A DNA stretch of 64,000 bases from Streptomyces sp. HUAS 15-9 (GTDB taxonomy: Bacteria; Actinomycetota; Actinomycetes; Streptomycetales; Streptomycetaceae): assembly GCF_025642155.1 (NCBI RefSeq), contig NZ_CP106798.1, forward strand, positions 7,006,001-7,070,000, in the 5' to 3' direction. This document shows, one piece after another, positions 10,426 to 18,350 of this stretch. Within the stretch, counting starts at the first letter, position 1; every line of letters begins with the position of its first letter. The notes below the pieces were generated by a model that had not been told where the DNA came from, ran no database searches, and saw only the letters and a program-made list of their open reading frames with translations. The position numbers and the translations under genes were made by a program.

Positions 10426-10457
10426 TGCGGGGGTCGGCAGCTCGCCTTGTCCGCCCG

Positions 10458-11468
10458 TCAGCAACTCGACTTGTAGAAGTACTTGCTGACCGCCGGGTCG
10501 TTCATGTTCGCCTTGGTGATGGCGACCATGTTGGTGCCGACCGACTTCTCGACCTTCTTGCCCTCGAAGGCCGCGGCGAGCTGATCGACCGCCTGCCTGC
10601 CGATCGCCGCGGGATCCTGGGCGACCAGAACCTGCAGAGTGCCCGCCTTGAGCGCCTCGACCTCGTCGGGCTCGGCGTCGAACGCGGCGACCTTCACCTT
10701 GCCCTGTTTGCCGGCCTGCTTGAGGCCGGTGGCAATGCCCGTGCCGGTGTTGGTGTTGCCCGCGAAGGCGCCTCCCAGGTCGGGATGGGCCGCCAGCGTC
10801 GACTGGATCTGCGAGGCCGCGGTGGCCGGCAGGTCGTTGTCGTAGAGGGTCGGCAGCACCTTGATGTCCGGGTACTTGGCCATCTCCTCGGTGAAGCCCT
10901 TGATCCGGGCGTCCGTGGTGGAGACACCCGGCTTGACGCTGATGACGATGACCGAGCCCTTCTCGTTCATCAGCTTGGCGAGCGCGTCGGCCGCCACCCG
11001 TCCGCCCTTCTCGTTGTCGGACGAGATACGGGTGATGCCGATCGAGGAGTCGGTGACCGTGGTGTCCACGAGCGCGACCTTGGTCCCGGACGACTGGATC
11101 TGCTTGAGCGACGGCGTCAGCGCGTTGGTGTCGACCGGGGAGATCAGCAGCCCGTCGGGCCGGGACGCCGCCACCGAGTCGAGCAGCGGACGCTGGACCG
11201 ACACGTCCCACTGCGCGGAGCCGTCGGCACCGAAGTCCATGCCCTTGGCCCTGGCCTCGGCCTGCGCGGCACAGGTCATGGTGATGTAGAACGGGTCGCT
11301 CTTCACGCCCGTGATCAGCCTGACCTTCTTGTGGGCGGCGCCTCCCGCCGACCCCGAACCCCCGCCGCTGTCCGACGAACCGCACGCGGCGGCGCCTGTC
11401 AGGACCAGTACGGCGCCCACGGCGACCAGCACCCTGCGCCTGTTGCGCATGCTCGGCATACTCGACAT
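10458..11468 (-). CDS. sugar ABC transporter substrate-binding lipoprotein (CUT2/ribose type)
   Basis: A periplasmic-binding-protein-like lipoprotein. After a basic start (MRNRRR) it has a hydrophobic segment and lipobox LTGAAAC, then a Gly/Ser linker. The mature part has the type I fold of ribose/galactose-binding proteins: GVKSDPFYITMTCAAQ, DGLLISPVDTNAL, VALVDTTV, FAGNTNTGTG and VAAFDAEPDEV. Translation is most likely from ATG 11468, eight bases after AAGGAGG, rather than the in-frame ATG at 11489 that overlaps the permease stop. It is the last gene of a three-gene operon (ATPase, permease, binding protein) opposite a LacI regulator. The sugar is not identifiable by eye. Confidence 0.9.
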   Translation of the reverse strand: MSSMPSMRNRRRVLVAVGAVLVLTGAAACGSSDSGGGSGSAGGAAHKKVRLITGVKSDPFYITMTCAAQAEARAKGMDFGADGSAQWDVSVQRPLLDSVAASRPDGLLISPVDTNALTPSLKQIQSSGTKVALVDTTVTDSSIGITRISSDNEKGGRVAADALAKLMNEKGSVIVISVKPGVSTTDARIKGFTEEMAKYPDIKVLPTLYDNDLPATAASQIQSTLAAHPDLGGAFAGNTNTGTGIATGLKQAGKQGKVKVAAFDAEPDEVEALKAGTLQVLVAQDPAAIGRQAVDQLAAAFEGKKVEKSVGTNMVAITKANMNDPAVSKYFYKSSC

Positions 11469-11485
11469 AACGGTGTCCTCCTTGG

Positions 11486-12547
11486 TCATGAGCGCTCCCG
11501 GCTCTTCCTGCGCATCTGGTCGATGTAGACGGCCGCGACCAGCACGACGCCCACCGCGACGTCCTGCCAGTACTGCTGGACGCCGATGACGATGAGTCCA
11601 GTGGTGAGCACGGCGGGGATGAAGACGCCGATCACGGTGCCCAGCACCGATCCGCGCCCGCCGAACAGGCTGGTGCCGCCGAGGACCACCGCGGTGATCA
11701 CCTTCAGGTTGTCGGTGGAGTGCCCGGCGATGGACGTCGTGCCGTACGAGGCCAGCCACATCACCGCGCCCAGTCCGGCCAGCAGTCCCATCAGCCCGTA
11801 CACCTTGATCAGATGCCGGCCCACCGAAATGCCCGCACGCCGTACGGCCGTCGGATTGGAGCCGATCGCGAGGGTGTGGCCGCCGAACCTCGTGCCGCCC
11901 AGCACCGCGCCGAACACCGCGGTGACCACCGCGGCGAGGACCACCAGCCACGGGATACCGAGCACCTTGCCGAAACCCAGGCTGTTCTGCAGATGGTTGG
12001 AGGCCGCACCGGCCGGATCCTGTCCACCGGTGGCGAGTTCGGCCAGCCCCAGCGCCGCGCCCAGACCGCCGAGCGTCACGATCAGCGGGGGCACCTTCCC
12101 GGTCGCCACCACGGCTCCCTGCAGCGCGCCCCAAGCGGTGCCCACGGCAAGGGCGATGACGACACAGACGGCGACCGTGCCCCAGCCGGAGGTGGCCCCG
12201 CCGTGGCTGATGTTGTACTTGCCCGCCGCCACCGCGGCCAGGACCAGCACCGAGCCGATCGACAGATCGATGCCCGCGGTGATGATCACGTACGTCATGC
12301 CGACGCCGAGGACCAGATAGATGGCCGCGTTGACGGCGATCTGGGTGAGGTCGTAGGTGGTGAAGAACTTGCCGGGCGCGGCGACGGTGAAGAACGCGAC
12401 CAGCGCCACCAGGATCACGAAGGTCCACAGTTCGCTGACGCCGGCCGCCCGCCTCAGCCATGCCGGTACCGCGATTCCTCCGCCCGCGGACCGGGGCGGG
12501 TCCGCCACCCGAGCGGTCTGCTGGACTTCCTTGCTGTCGGCGGTCAT
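11486..12547 (-). CDS. sugar ABC transporter permease (RbsC/FrcB type)
   Basis: An inner-membrane permease of the CUT2 group, 353 residues with about ten hydrophobic helices. Family segments include GVGMTYVIITAGIDLSIGS near residue 85 and TAVVLGGTSLFGGRGSVLGT in the cytoplasmic loop that contacts the ATPase. Its ATG overlaps the ATPase stop by four bases (ATGA), so translation is coupled. A slightly extended N-terminus precedes the first helix. It forms the channel for the sugar delivered by the binding protein encoded next. Confidence 0.9.
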   Translation of the reverse strand: MTADSKEVQQTARVADPPRSAGGGIAVPAWLRRAAGVSELWTFVILVALVAFFTVAAPGKFFTTYDLTQIAVNAAIYLVLGVGMTYVIITAGIDLSIGSVLVLAAVAAGKYNISHGGATSGWGTVAVCVVIALAVGTAWGALQGAVVATGKVPPLIVTLGGLGAALGLAELATGGQDPAGAASNHLQNSLGFGKVLGIPWLVVLAAVVTAVFGAVLGGTRFGGHTLAIGSNPTAVRRAGISVGRHLIKVYGLMGLLAGLGAVMWLASYGTTSIAGHSTDNLKVITAVVLGGTSLFGGRGSVLGTVIGVFIPAVLTTGLIVIGVQQYWQDVAVGVVLVAAVYIDQMRRKSRERS

Positions 12548-13365
12548 CGTGCGTCCTCCGATTCCGCCGCACCGGCCGAGCCGAGAGCCGCGTTCTGCTG
12601 CGCGGGGCCGTCCAGCGATCCGGTCATGGCCCCGACGAGTTCCTCGATGGTGGTGTCGGCCGCCGTGAACGAGGCGACCCGGCGGCCCAGTCGCAGCACC
12701 TCGACCCGGTCCGCCACCGACAGCACCTCGGGCATGTTGTGGCTGATCAGCACGGTACAGATGCCGCGGTCCGCGACCCTGCGGACGGTGTCCAGGACAC
12801 GGGCGCGCTGTACGACACCCAGTGCGGCCGTCGGCTCGTCCATGAAGATGACCTTGTTGGCGAACGCGACCGCACGGGCCACCGCGACGGACTGCCGCTG
12901 CCCACCGGACAACGTTGTCACGGCGGCCGTGACGTCCTTCAGTTCGACGCCGAGTTCCGCGAACGCCCTGACCGCCTCCCGCCGCATCGCGGGCCGGTCG
13001 AGCACACCGATACGCCCCAGCAGGCCCCCGCGCAGGAGCTCCCTGCCGAGGTAGAGATTGGCCGCCGCGTCCAGATCGGGCGCCAGCGACAGATCCTGGT
13101 AGACGGTCTCCACCCCGAGGCGCTGCGCGTCCATCGGACCGGCGAACCGGACCGGCTCGCCGTCCAGCCGTATCTCACCGTCATCGGGGGTGAGCACGCC
13201 CGACAGGACGTTCACCAGAGTGGACTTGCCGGCACCGTTGTCACCGATCAGGGCGACGACCTCGCCGGGATATGCCGTGAAATCGGCGCCCTGGAGCGCC
13301 TGGACATGGCCGAAACGCTTGACCACACCATGTGCCGTGAGAAGTGGTTCCCTTGCAGAGGCCAT
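12544..13365 (-). CDS. sugar ABC transporter ATP-binding protein (single-domain, FrcA type)
   Basis: The energising ATPase of the sugar transporter, 273 residues. Walker A is GDNGAGKST, the signature is LSGGQRQSVAVARA, Walker B is KVIFMDEPTAALG and the switch histidine is in LISHNMPEV. Many CUT2 systems use a duplicated RbsA-type ATPase of about 500 residues; here only one domain is present, as in FrcA, so it must act as a homodimer. ATG 13365 follows AGGGGGC. It is the first gene of the operon, divergent from the LacI regulator at 13471. Confidence 0.9.
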   Translation of the reverse strand: MASAREPLLTAHGVVKRFGHVQALQGADFTAYPGEVVALIGDNGAGKSTLVNVLSGVLTPDDGEIRLDGEPVRFAGPMDAQRLGVETVYQDLSLAPDLDAAANLYLGRELLRGGLLGRIGVLDRPAMRREAVRAFAELGVELKDVTAAVTTLSGGQRQSVAVARAVAFANKVIFMDEPTAALGVVQRARVLDTVRRVADRGICTVLISHNMPEVLSVADRVEVLRLGRRVASFTAADTTIEELVGAMTGSLDGPAQQNAALGSAGAAESEDAR

Positions 13366-13384
13366 GTTGTGCCCCCTGGTTGGT

Positions 13385-13397
13385 ATCGTTAACAGTC
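13385..13397. promoter_or_regulatory. candidate LacI-type operator between the ABC operon and its regulator
   Basis: The divergent intergenic region holds ATCGTTAACAGT, centred on GTTAAC (13388-13393), an AT-rich palindrome in otherwise GC-rich DNA. LacI family regulators commonly bind palindromes with a central TTAA or CG step. It is placed 20 bases upstream of the ATPase start, so binding would repress the operon. Confidence 0.45.
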
Positions 13398-13470
13398 CGT
13401 CGATTCTGGGAGGCCCGTGGGTGGGCGTCAAGGGTCGGGTACGAACGGGATTGTGGCGGGAGGACGCGGC

Positions 13471-14478
13471 GTGGCCAGCCGTCCCACGATGAAAGACGTA
13501 GCCGCGGCGGCGGGCGTCAGCGCCATGACGGTGTCCCGGGTCGTCAACGGTGACGCGTCGGTCGCTCCGCGCACCGCCGCCCGGGTGGAGGCTGCCGTCC
13601 GTCGGCTCGGCTACCAACGCGACGACGTGGCACGGCAGTTGCGCCGCGCCGGCCGGCCGAGCCAGACCATCGGGCTGATGGTCGACAACGTCGCCGACCC
13701 CTTCATGGCCGCGGTCGCGTCCGCCGCCGAGGACGTGGCCCGGCAGCGCGGCAGCACGGTGCTCATCGGCTCCAGCCACGACGACCCCCGCCGGGAACGG
13801 GAGGTCATCGCTGCCTTCACCGCGCGCCGCGTGGACGGGCTGATCCTCACCCCGGTCGCGGGCAGCCACCGCTTTCTGCGCTCTGCCCAGGCACGCGGCA
13901 CCAAGATCGTCTGCGTGGACCGGGCCGCGCCGGGCCTGGAGGCGGACGCCGTCGTGGTGGACAACTTCGGCGCGGTGAAGGAGGCCGTCCGGCATCTGAT
14001 CGCGCACGGCCACCGCCGTATCGCCTACCTCGGCGACAAGCGGGAGATCTGGACCGTGGGCGAACGCCACCGGGGCTATCTGGCGGCGCTGGAGGCCTCG
14101 GACATCGACGCCGATCCGGCGATCGTCCGGCACGGACTGAGGTCGGGCCCGGACGCCGCCAAGGCCGTCACCGAGATCCTCTCCGTGCCGGAGCCGCCCA
14201 CGGCTGTCCTGGTCAGCAATGACATCGTCGCGTTCGGGGCGCTGGCCGTCCTGCCACCGGGCATCGCGTTCATCGGCTTCGACGACTTCGCCCTGGCCGC
14301 GCGGCTGACCCCGCCGGTCACCGTCATCGCCCAGGACCCGGTCGCGCTCGCGACGAACGCCGCGCATCTGCTGTTCGCCCGCATCCACGGGGACGACTCC
14401 CCGACGCGGACCGTCGTCATGCCCACCCGGCTGATTCCGCGGGGGTCGGGGGAGATCCCGGGGCCGTACCGCCGTTGA
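13471..14478 (+). CDS. LacI family transcriptional regulator
   Basis: A 335-residue repressor. The helix-turn-helix and hinge are complete: TMKDVAAAAGVSAMTVSRVV then ARVEAAVRRLGYQRDDVARQL. The effector domain has the type I periplasmic-binding fold (IGLMVDNVADPFMAAV, VDGLILTPV, VVVDNFGAV, HGHRRIAYLGD, PPTAVLVSND, IAFIGFDDF). GTG 13471 is chosen since GGGAGG lies nine bases upstream; the longer frame from 13417 has no ribosome site. It is divergent from the sugar ABC operon and probably its sugar-responsive repressor. Confidence 0.9.
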   Translation: MASRPTMKDVAAAAGVSAMTVSRVVNGDASVAPRTAARVEAAVRRLGYQRDDVARQLRRAGRPSQTIGLMVDNVADPFMAAVASAAEDVARQRGSTVLIGSSHDDPRREREVIAAFTARRVDGLILTPVAGSHRFLRSAQARGTKIVCVDRAAPGLEADAVVVDNFGAVKEAVRHLIAHGHRRIAYLGDKREIWTVGERHRGYLAALEASDIDADPAIVRHGLRSGPDAAKAVTEILSVPEPPTAVLVSNDIVAFGALAVLPPGIAFIGFDDFALAARLTPPVTVIAQDPVALATNAAHLLFARIHGDDSPTRTVVMPTRLIPRGSGEIPGPYRR

Positions 14479-14487
14479 TCAAGTGCT

Positions 14488-14521
14488 GATCGGCGCAAGC
14501 TTCCGGCATATCGCGCCGATC
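14488..14521. terminator. hairpin after the LacI gene
   Basis: GATCGGCGC (14488-14496) and GCGCCGATC (14513-14521) are perfect 9-bp inverted repeats with a 16-base loop, ten bases after the lacI stop. It could be a terminator or, since it lies 50 bases before the GTPase operon, an operator. Confidence 0.5.
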
Positions 14522-14570
14522 CCATCGTCTGATGAGAAGTTGACCCGGCAGTCGTTTCTACGCTGGCGAG

Positions 14571-16514
14571 GTGACGAAACAGCTGGTGGTGGATGGCGCG
14601 GGGGAACGGTGGGACTCGGCGGTCGCCGGGCACCTGCGGTGGATCCGCGGCCTGCTCGACGGTCTCAGGCTCCCGGCCGAGCGCCGGAGCACGCTGCGTC
14701 ATCGTCTGCGCGCGGTCGAAGCGCGCGCCGCGGACCCGGAGTTGAGGGTCGCGGTGTTCGGCGAGGCGTCCAGCGGCAAGAGCACCCTGCTCAACGCCTT
14801 TCTGCAGCGCCGACTGCTGCCCTCCTCGGCCCGGGTGACCACGCACACCACGACCGTGCTGCGCCACCGGGACGGCGCCGAGGGCGTGGTGCTCCGTACC
14901 GCCGACGACGATGTGCTGACGTGGCCGTCCGCCGCGTTCGCCCGGTGGACGGGGCTGCGTCATACGTCCCGGCCGGGTGATCTGGAGAATGCCCTCGAGC
15001 GGGTGCTGACGACCGAATTGGCCGAGCAGGTACGGGAGTTGGAGGTACTGTCGCCCGTCCACCTGCTGGGCGGCGGTACGGCGGTGCTCGACACACCGGG
15101 GTTCAGCGTGACCGAACGGGGGCATCGGGAGCTGGCCGTGGCCGCCGCACGGCAGGCGGACCTGGCGCTGGTCGTGGTGCCCGCCGTCGCCGCGATGTCG
15201 ATGACGCTGGTGGACTTCCTGAGCGGACCGCTGCTGGACCACCAGGACCGCTGCGCCTTCGTGCTCACCAAGGTCGACCTGCTCGACGAGGACGAACGGG
15301 CCGAGGTCGTCGAGGTCGTCGAGAACCGGCTGAAGGAACTGGGGATCGGCGATCCGGTGCTGCTGCCCTGTGCACCGGGGCAGGCGCTGAGGGAGATCAC
15401 CACGACCGGTGGCCGTGCGCCCGACACGGAAGGGCATCTGGCGAGGTTCCTCGCCGTCGAGGCACGGATCGCGGAACTGGCCGCCGAGCGACGGCAGTTC
15501 GCCATCGCGGCCACGGTACTCGGGCTGCTCTCGGAACTGCTCACGGCGGTGGAGGAGTCCACGGAGTCCCAGCGTGCCGAACTCAGCCGCACGGAGCGCG
15601 GGTTGGCCGCCCTGTCCCTGCCGGACCTCCCGGCCTTTCTGGACACCTGGGCCCAGCGCACCCTGGACCGGGCCGGAAGCGAGCTGAGCCACGCCGCCTC
15701 GGCAGGCATCCCGGCGGCGTCCCGGGCGGCGCTCGAGACGAAGGTGGCCGACGCCGTCGCCGGAGACAAGATCGGCAACATGTCCGAGGCAACCGGAAAC
15801 GTCTCCCGTATCGTCCGGCTCCACTTACGGGAGGAGGCCGAGCGGGCTGTGCGGACCGCGGCGGACCGGGCCGGCGAACTGCTGACCTCCGGAGCCGAGG
15901 AACTGGCGCGCGACTTCACCACCGAGTACAGCGCCCTGGCCGGGCTGGCCGGTGAGGTCTGGGCCGCGCCCGAGGCACCCGCGGTGCGGACGACCGACCT
16001 GCCCGCCCCCGACCTCTCCGACGTCGACGAGACGCTGACCGCGATCGGCACCCAGCTGAGCGCCAGCGACAACTGGCGCACCGGCGGCGGGGCTATGGCC
16101 GGAGCCCTGGCCGGCAGCCTGATCGCCCCCGGCATCGGCACCGTCATCGGTGGCGCGCTCGGCGCGCTCATCGGCAAACGCGGCAATGACGCGGCCCGCG
16201 AGCAGTTCCTGGAGCGGGCCCGCCCGATCATCGCCGCCGCGCACGAGGAGATCGGCACCCTCGTCGGCGACTCCCTGCTGCGCGTCCGCGCGGGCGTCAC
16301 CGACAGCATCGCCGCCCTTCGCCGGCAGTACGAAGACGAGTGGGGCGCGGAGATCACCCGCCTCACTGCCGAGAACGACCGGCGGCGCGCCGAACTCGCC
16401 GCCGGCATCGCCGCCATGGAGGAGGCCGCCGACGGCGCCGGACGCCGCCGCGAAAAGGTCGCCGCACTGCGTGGCGAGGCCGCCCGCACCGTCCCCGACC
16501 CCGAGGAGCAGTGA
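14571..16514 (+). CDS. dynamin-like GTPase 1
   Basis: A 647-residue protein with a dynamin-type GTPase head and long helical stalk. G1 is GEASSGKST (64-72), a Thr-rich G2 region TTHTTT follows, G3 is DTPGFS, and G4 is TKVD. Long charged helices follow. A Gly-rich hydrophobic hairpin (GGAMAGALAGSLIAPGIGTVIGG, split by short breaks, about residues 503-525) looks like a membrane-inserting paddle, then a C-terminal coiled coil rich in Glu and Arg. Bacterial dynamins tubulate, fuse or patch membranes. The start is GTG 14571 with only a weak GGCGAG upstream. It is first of three GTPase genes, four bases before the next. Confidence 0.85.
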   Translation: MTKQLVVDGAGERWDSAVAGHLRWIRGLLDGLRLPAERRSTLRHRLRAVEARAADPELRVAVFGEASSGKSTLLNAFLQRRLLPSSARVTTHTTTVLRHRDGAEGVVLRTADDDVLTWPSAAFARWTGLRHTSRPGDLENALERVLTTELAEQVRELEVLSPVHLLGGGTAVLDTPGFSVTERGHRELAVAAARQADLALVVVPAVAAMSMTLVDFLSGPLLDHQDRCAFVLTKVDLLDEDERAEVVEVVENRLKELGIGDPVLLPCAPGQALREITTTGGRAPDTEGHLARFLAVEARIAELAAERRQFAIAATVLGLLSELLTAVEESTESQRAELSRTERGLAALSLPDLPAFLDTWAQRTLDRAGSELSHAASAGIPAASRAALETKVADAVAGDKIGNMSEATGNVSRIVRLHLREEAERAVRTAADRAGELLTSGAEELARDFTTEYSALAGLAGEVWAAPEAPAVRTTDLPAPDLSDVDETLTAIGTQLSASDNWRTGGGAMAGALAGSLIAPGIGTVIGGALGALIGKRGNDAAREQFLERARPIIAAAHEEIGTLVGDSLLRVRAGVTDSIAALRRQYEDEWGAEITRLTAENDRRRAELAAGIAAMEEAADGAGRRREKVAALRGEAARTVPDPEEQ

Positions 16515-16518
16515 CCCC

Positions 16519-18333
16519 ATGGACAACGGTTCCCCGCCCGTCGCCGGCACCCCGCCGCCCGTGCCCACCACCACCCACATCGCCGACGTCACCGCCGCCG
16601 CTCCCGGCTGGCTGCGCGAGGCCCGTCAACTGGCCGGGGACTACGGGCTGGACCGCATCGGCACGGCCCTGGAAGCCCTGGCCGCCGAACGCGGCAGGCA
16701 GTTCTTCCGGATTGCGGTGGTGGGCGAGTTCAACCGGGGCAAGTCCACCCTGATCAACCGGTTGATCGGCCGCGACCTGCTGCCGACGGGACCGCGCCCG
16801 GTCACTCGTGCCCCGGTGACGGTCCGGGCGGCCCAGGTGGAGTCGCTGCGGCTCACCTGGCCGGACGGGCACGACGAAGTGCGCGCTCTCGACGCCGAGG
16901 ACCCCTGGGACGGTCTCATCGGCACCCTGCCCACCAAGAGGCCGCCGCACGGAGCGCAGTCCGAGCCGGCACCGCCCGAGCCCGCCGTGGTCGCCGCCGT
17001 GGCCGACACCTGGCTGACCGAGCTGGGCATCGAGCTCGTGGACCTGCCGGGTGCCAACTCCGGCAGCGAGGAACAGTTCGAACAGGTGCGCCGCACGGCC
17101 GCGGCCAGCGACGCCGTCCTGTTCGTCGTCTCCGCCGTGTCTCCCATGAGCAGCACCGAACACCGCCTCCTCCAGGAGGAGGTGCTGTGCCGCCACGTCC
17201 CGTTCACCGCCGTCGTGGTGACCATGCTGGACCTGCTCGCGCCCGAGGACCGCGAGGAGACCGTACGACACCTCAAGCAGCGTCTCGAGGACCTGCCCGG
17301 CACCCTTGCCGTGCTGCCGGCCCCGGAGCCCGGCGGCGGAGAGCCGGAGCTCGCGGCCCTGCGCTCGCTCGTCGAGGAGTTCGCCCGGGGCAGCGGCCGG
17401 GCGCTGTGGCGTGACCGGCGCATCGCCGCCCAGGTCGCCGACCACTGCGAGGCGATGACCGCGATCGCCGCCGAGGCCATCGCGGCCGACGGGCTGTCCC
17501 AGGCCGAGGCCGACGAGCGGGCCGCGCAGGCAACGACACTGCTGGAGAAGGAGGAACAGCGGTGGGAGCAGCTCCGCATCGACCTGACAGGACGTCAACT
17601 GGCCCTCACCGCCCGGCTGCGCGAACAGATCCAGCAGGACCGTGACGGTCTCATCGAGCGGCTGCGCTGGGAACTGGAACGCGCCCAGGACCCCGGTGAC
17701 TGGTGGAAGCGGGACCTGCCCTTCCGGCTGCGGCACGAGCTGTCCCTGCTCGCCCAGCGGTCCGAACGCACCGCCCTGCCCGGTCTGACCGCCGACACCG
17801 AGTGGCTCGACACAGAGGTCGCCGGGCAACTGCCGGGTGCCTCGCCGACTCCCGTCCCGGCCTGGCTCGGACCCGCCGTGGAACCACAGCTCACCGGCGA
17901 GATCTCCGACCTGTCCAGGACTCGCCTCGCGACCCGGCTCGGCGCCCAGGGCGGCGCCATCGTCGGCTACTTCATCGCGCTGGCCCGTTCGGCGCCGATA
18001 CCGATGATCTACGGCGCGGGATTCAGCCTGATCGGCGGCCTGCTGGCCGAGGGTGCCATCCGGTCCGCGACCGAACAGCAGCGCAACGAGGTCGACGCCG
18101 TACTCGTCCGCGTGGTCGACGACAGCACGGCGGCCTTCCTGCGGCAGGCCGTCGACCTGCTCGCGGACCTCTACACCGACGTGTTCGACCAGCTGCGCGA
18201 GTCCCGCGCGGTCTGGCACGACGCCAGACGAGCCGCGCTCGAAGCCCCGCCCGGGTCCGGCGTCGACTGGTCGGCACTGGCCCGTCCCGCGGCCGCCCTG
18301 ACCGCACGTATCCGGGCCGAACTGCAGAAATGA
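16519..18333 (+). CDS. dynamin-like GTPase 2
   Basis: A 604-residue dynamin-like protein. G1 is GEFNRGKST (69-77), G2 lies around PVTRAPVT, G3 is DLPG, and G4 is TMLD in place of TKxD, so guanine specificity may be relaxed. A stalk of acidic helices follows, then a hydrophobic stretch (GGAIVGYFIALARSAPIPMI and FSLIGGLLAEG) able to enter a membrane. It lacks the Gly-rich paddle of GTPase 1, so the two are diverged partners, not recent copies. Paired unequal dynamins that hetero-oligomerise are known in bacteria. ATG 16519 follows the upstream stop by four bases; its stop meets the start region of the third gene. Confidence 0.85.
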   Translation: MDNGSPPVAGTPPPVPTTTHIADVTAAAPGWLREARQLAGDYGLDRIGTALEALAAERGRQFFRIAVVGEFNRGKSTLINRLIGRDLLPTGPRPVTRAPVTVRAAQVESLRLTWPDGHDEVRALDAEDPWDGLIGTLPTKRPPHGAQSEPAPPEPAVVAAVADTWLTELGIELVDLPGANSGSEEQFEQVRRTAAASDAVLFVVSAVSPMSSTEHRLLQEEVLCRHVPFTAVVVTMLDLLAPEDREETVRHLKQRLEDLPGTLAVLPAPEPGGGEPELAALRSLVEEFARGSGRALWRDRRIAAQVADHCEAMTAIAAEAIAADGLSQAEADERAAQATTLLEKEEQRWEQLRIDLTGRQLALTARLREQIQQDRDGLIERLRWELERAQDPGDWWKRDLPFRLRHELSLLAQRSERTALPGLTADTEWLDTEVAGQLPGASPTPVPAWLGPAVEPQLTGEISDLSRTRLATRLGAQGGAIVGYFIALARSAPIPMIYGAGFSLIGGLLAEGAIRSATEQQRNEVDAVLVRVVDDSTAAFLRQAVDLLADLYTDVFDQLRESRAVWHDARRAALEAPPGSGVDWSALARPAAALTARIRAELQK

Positions 18334-18350
18334 AGGAGAGAGTGACGACC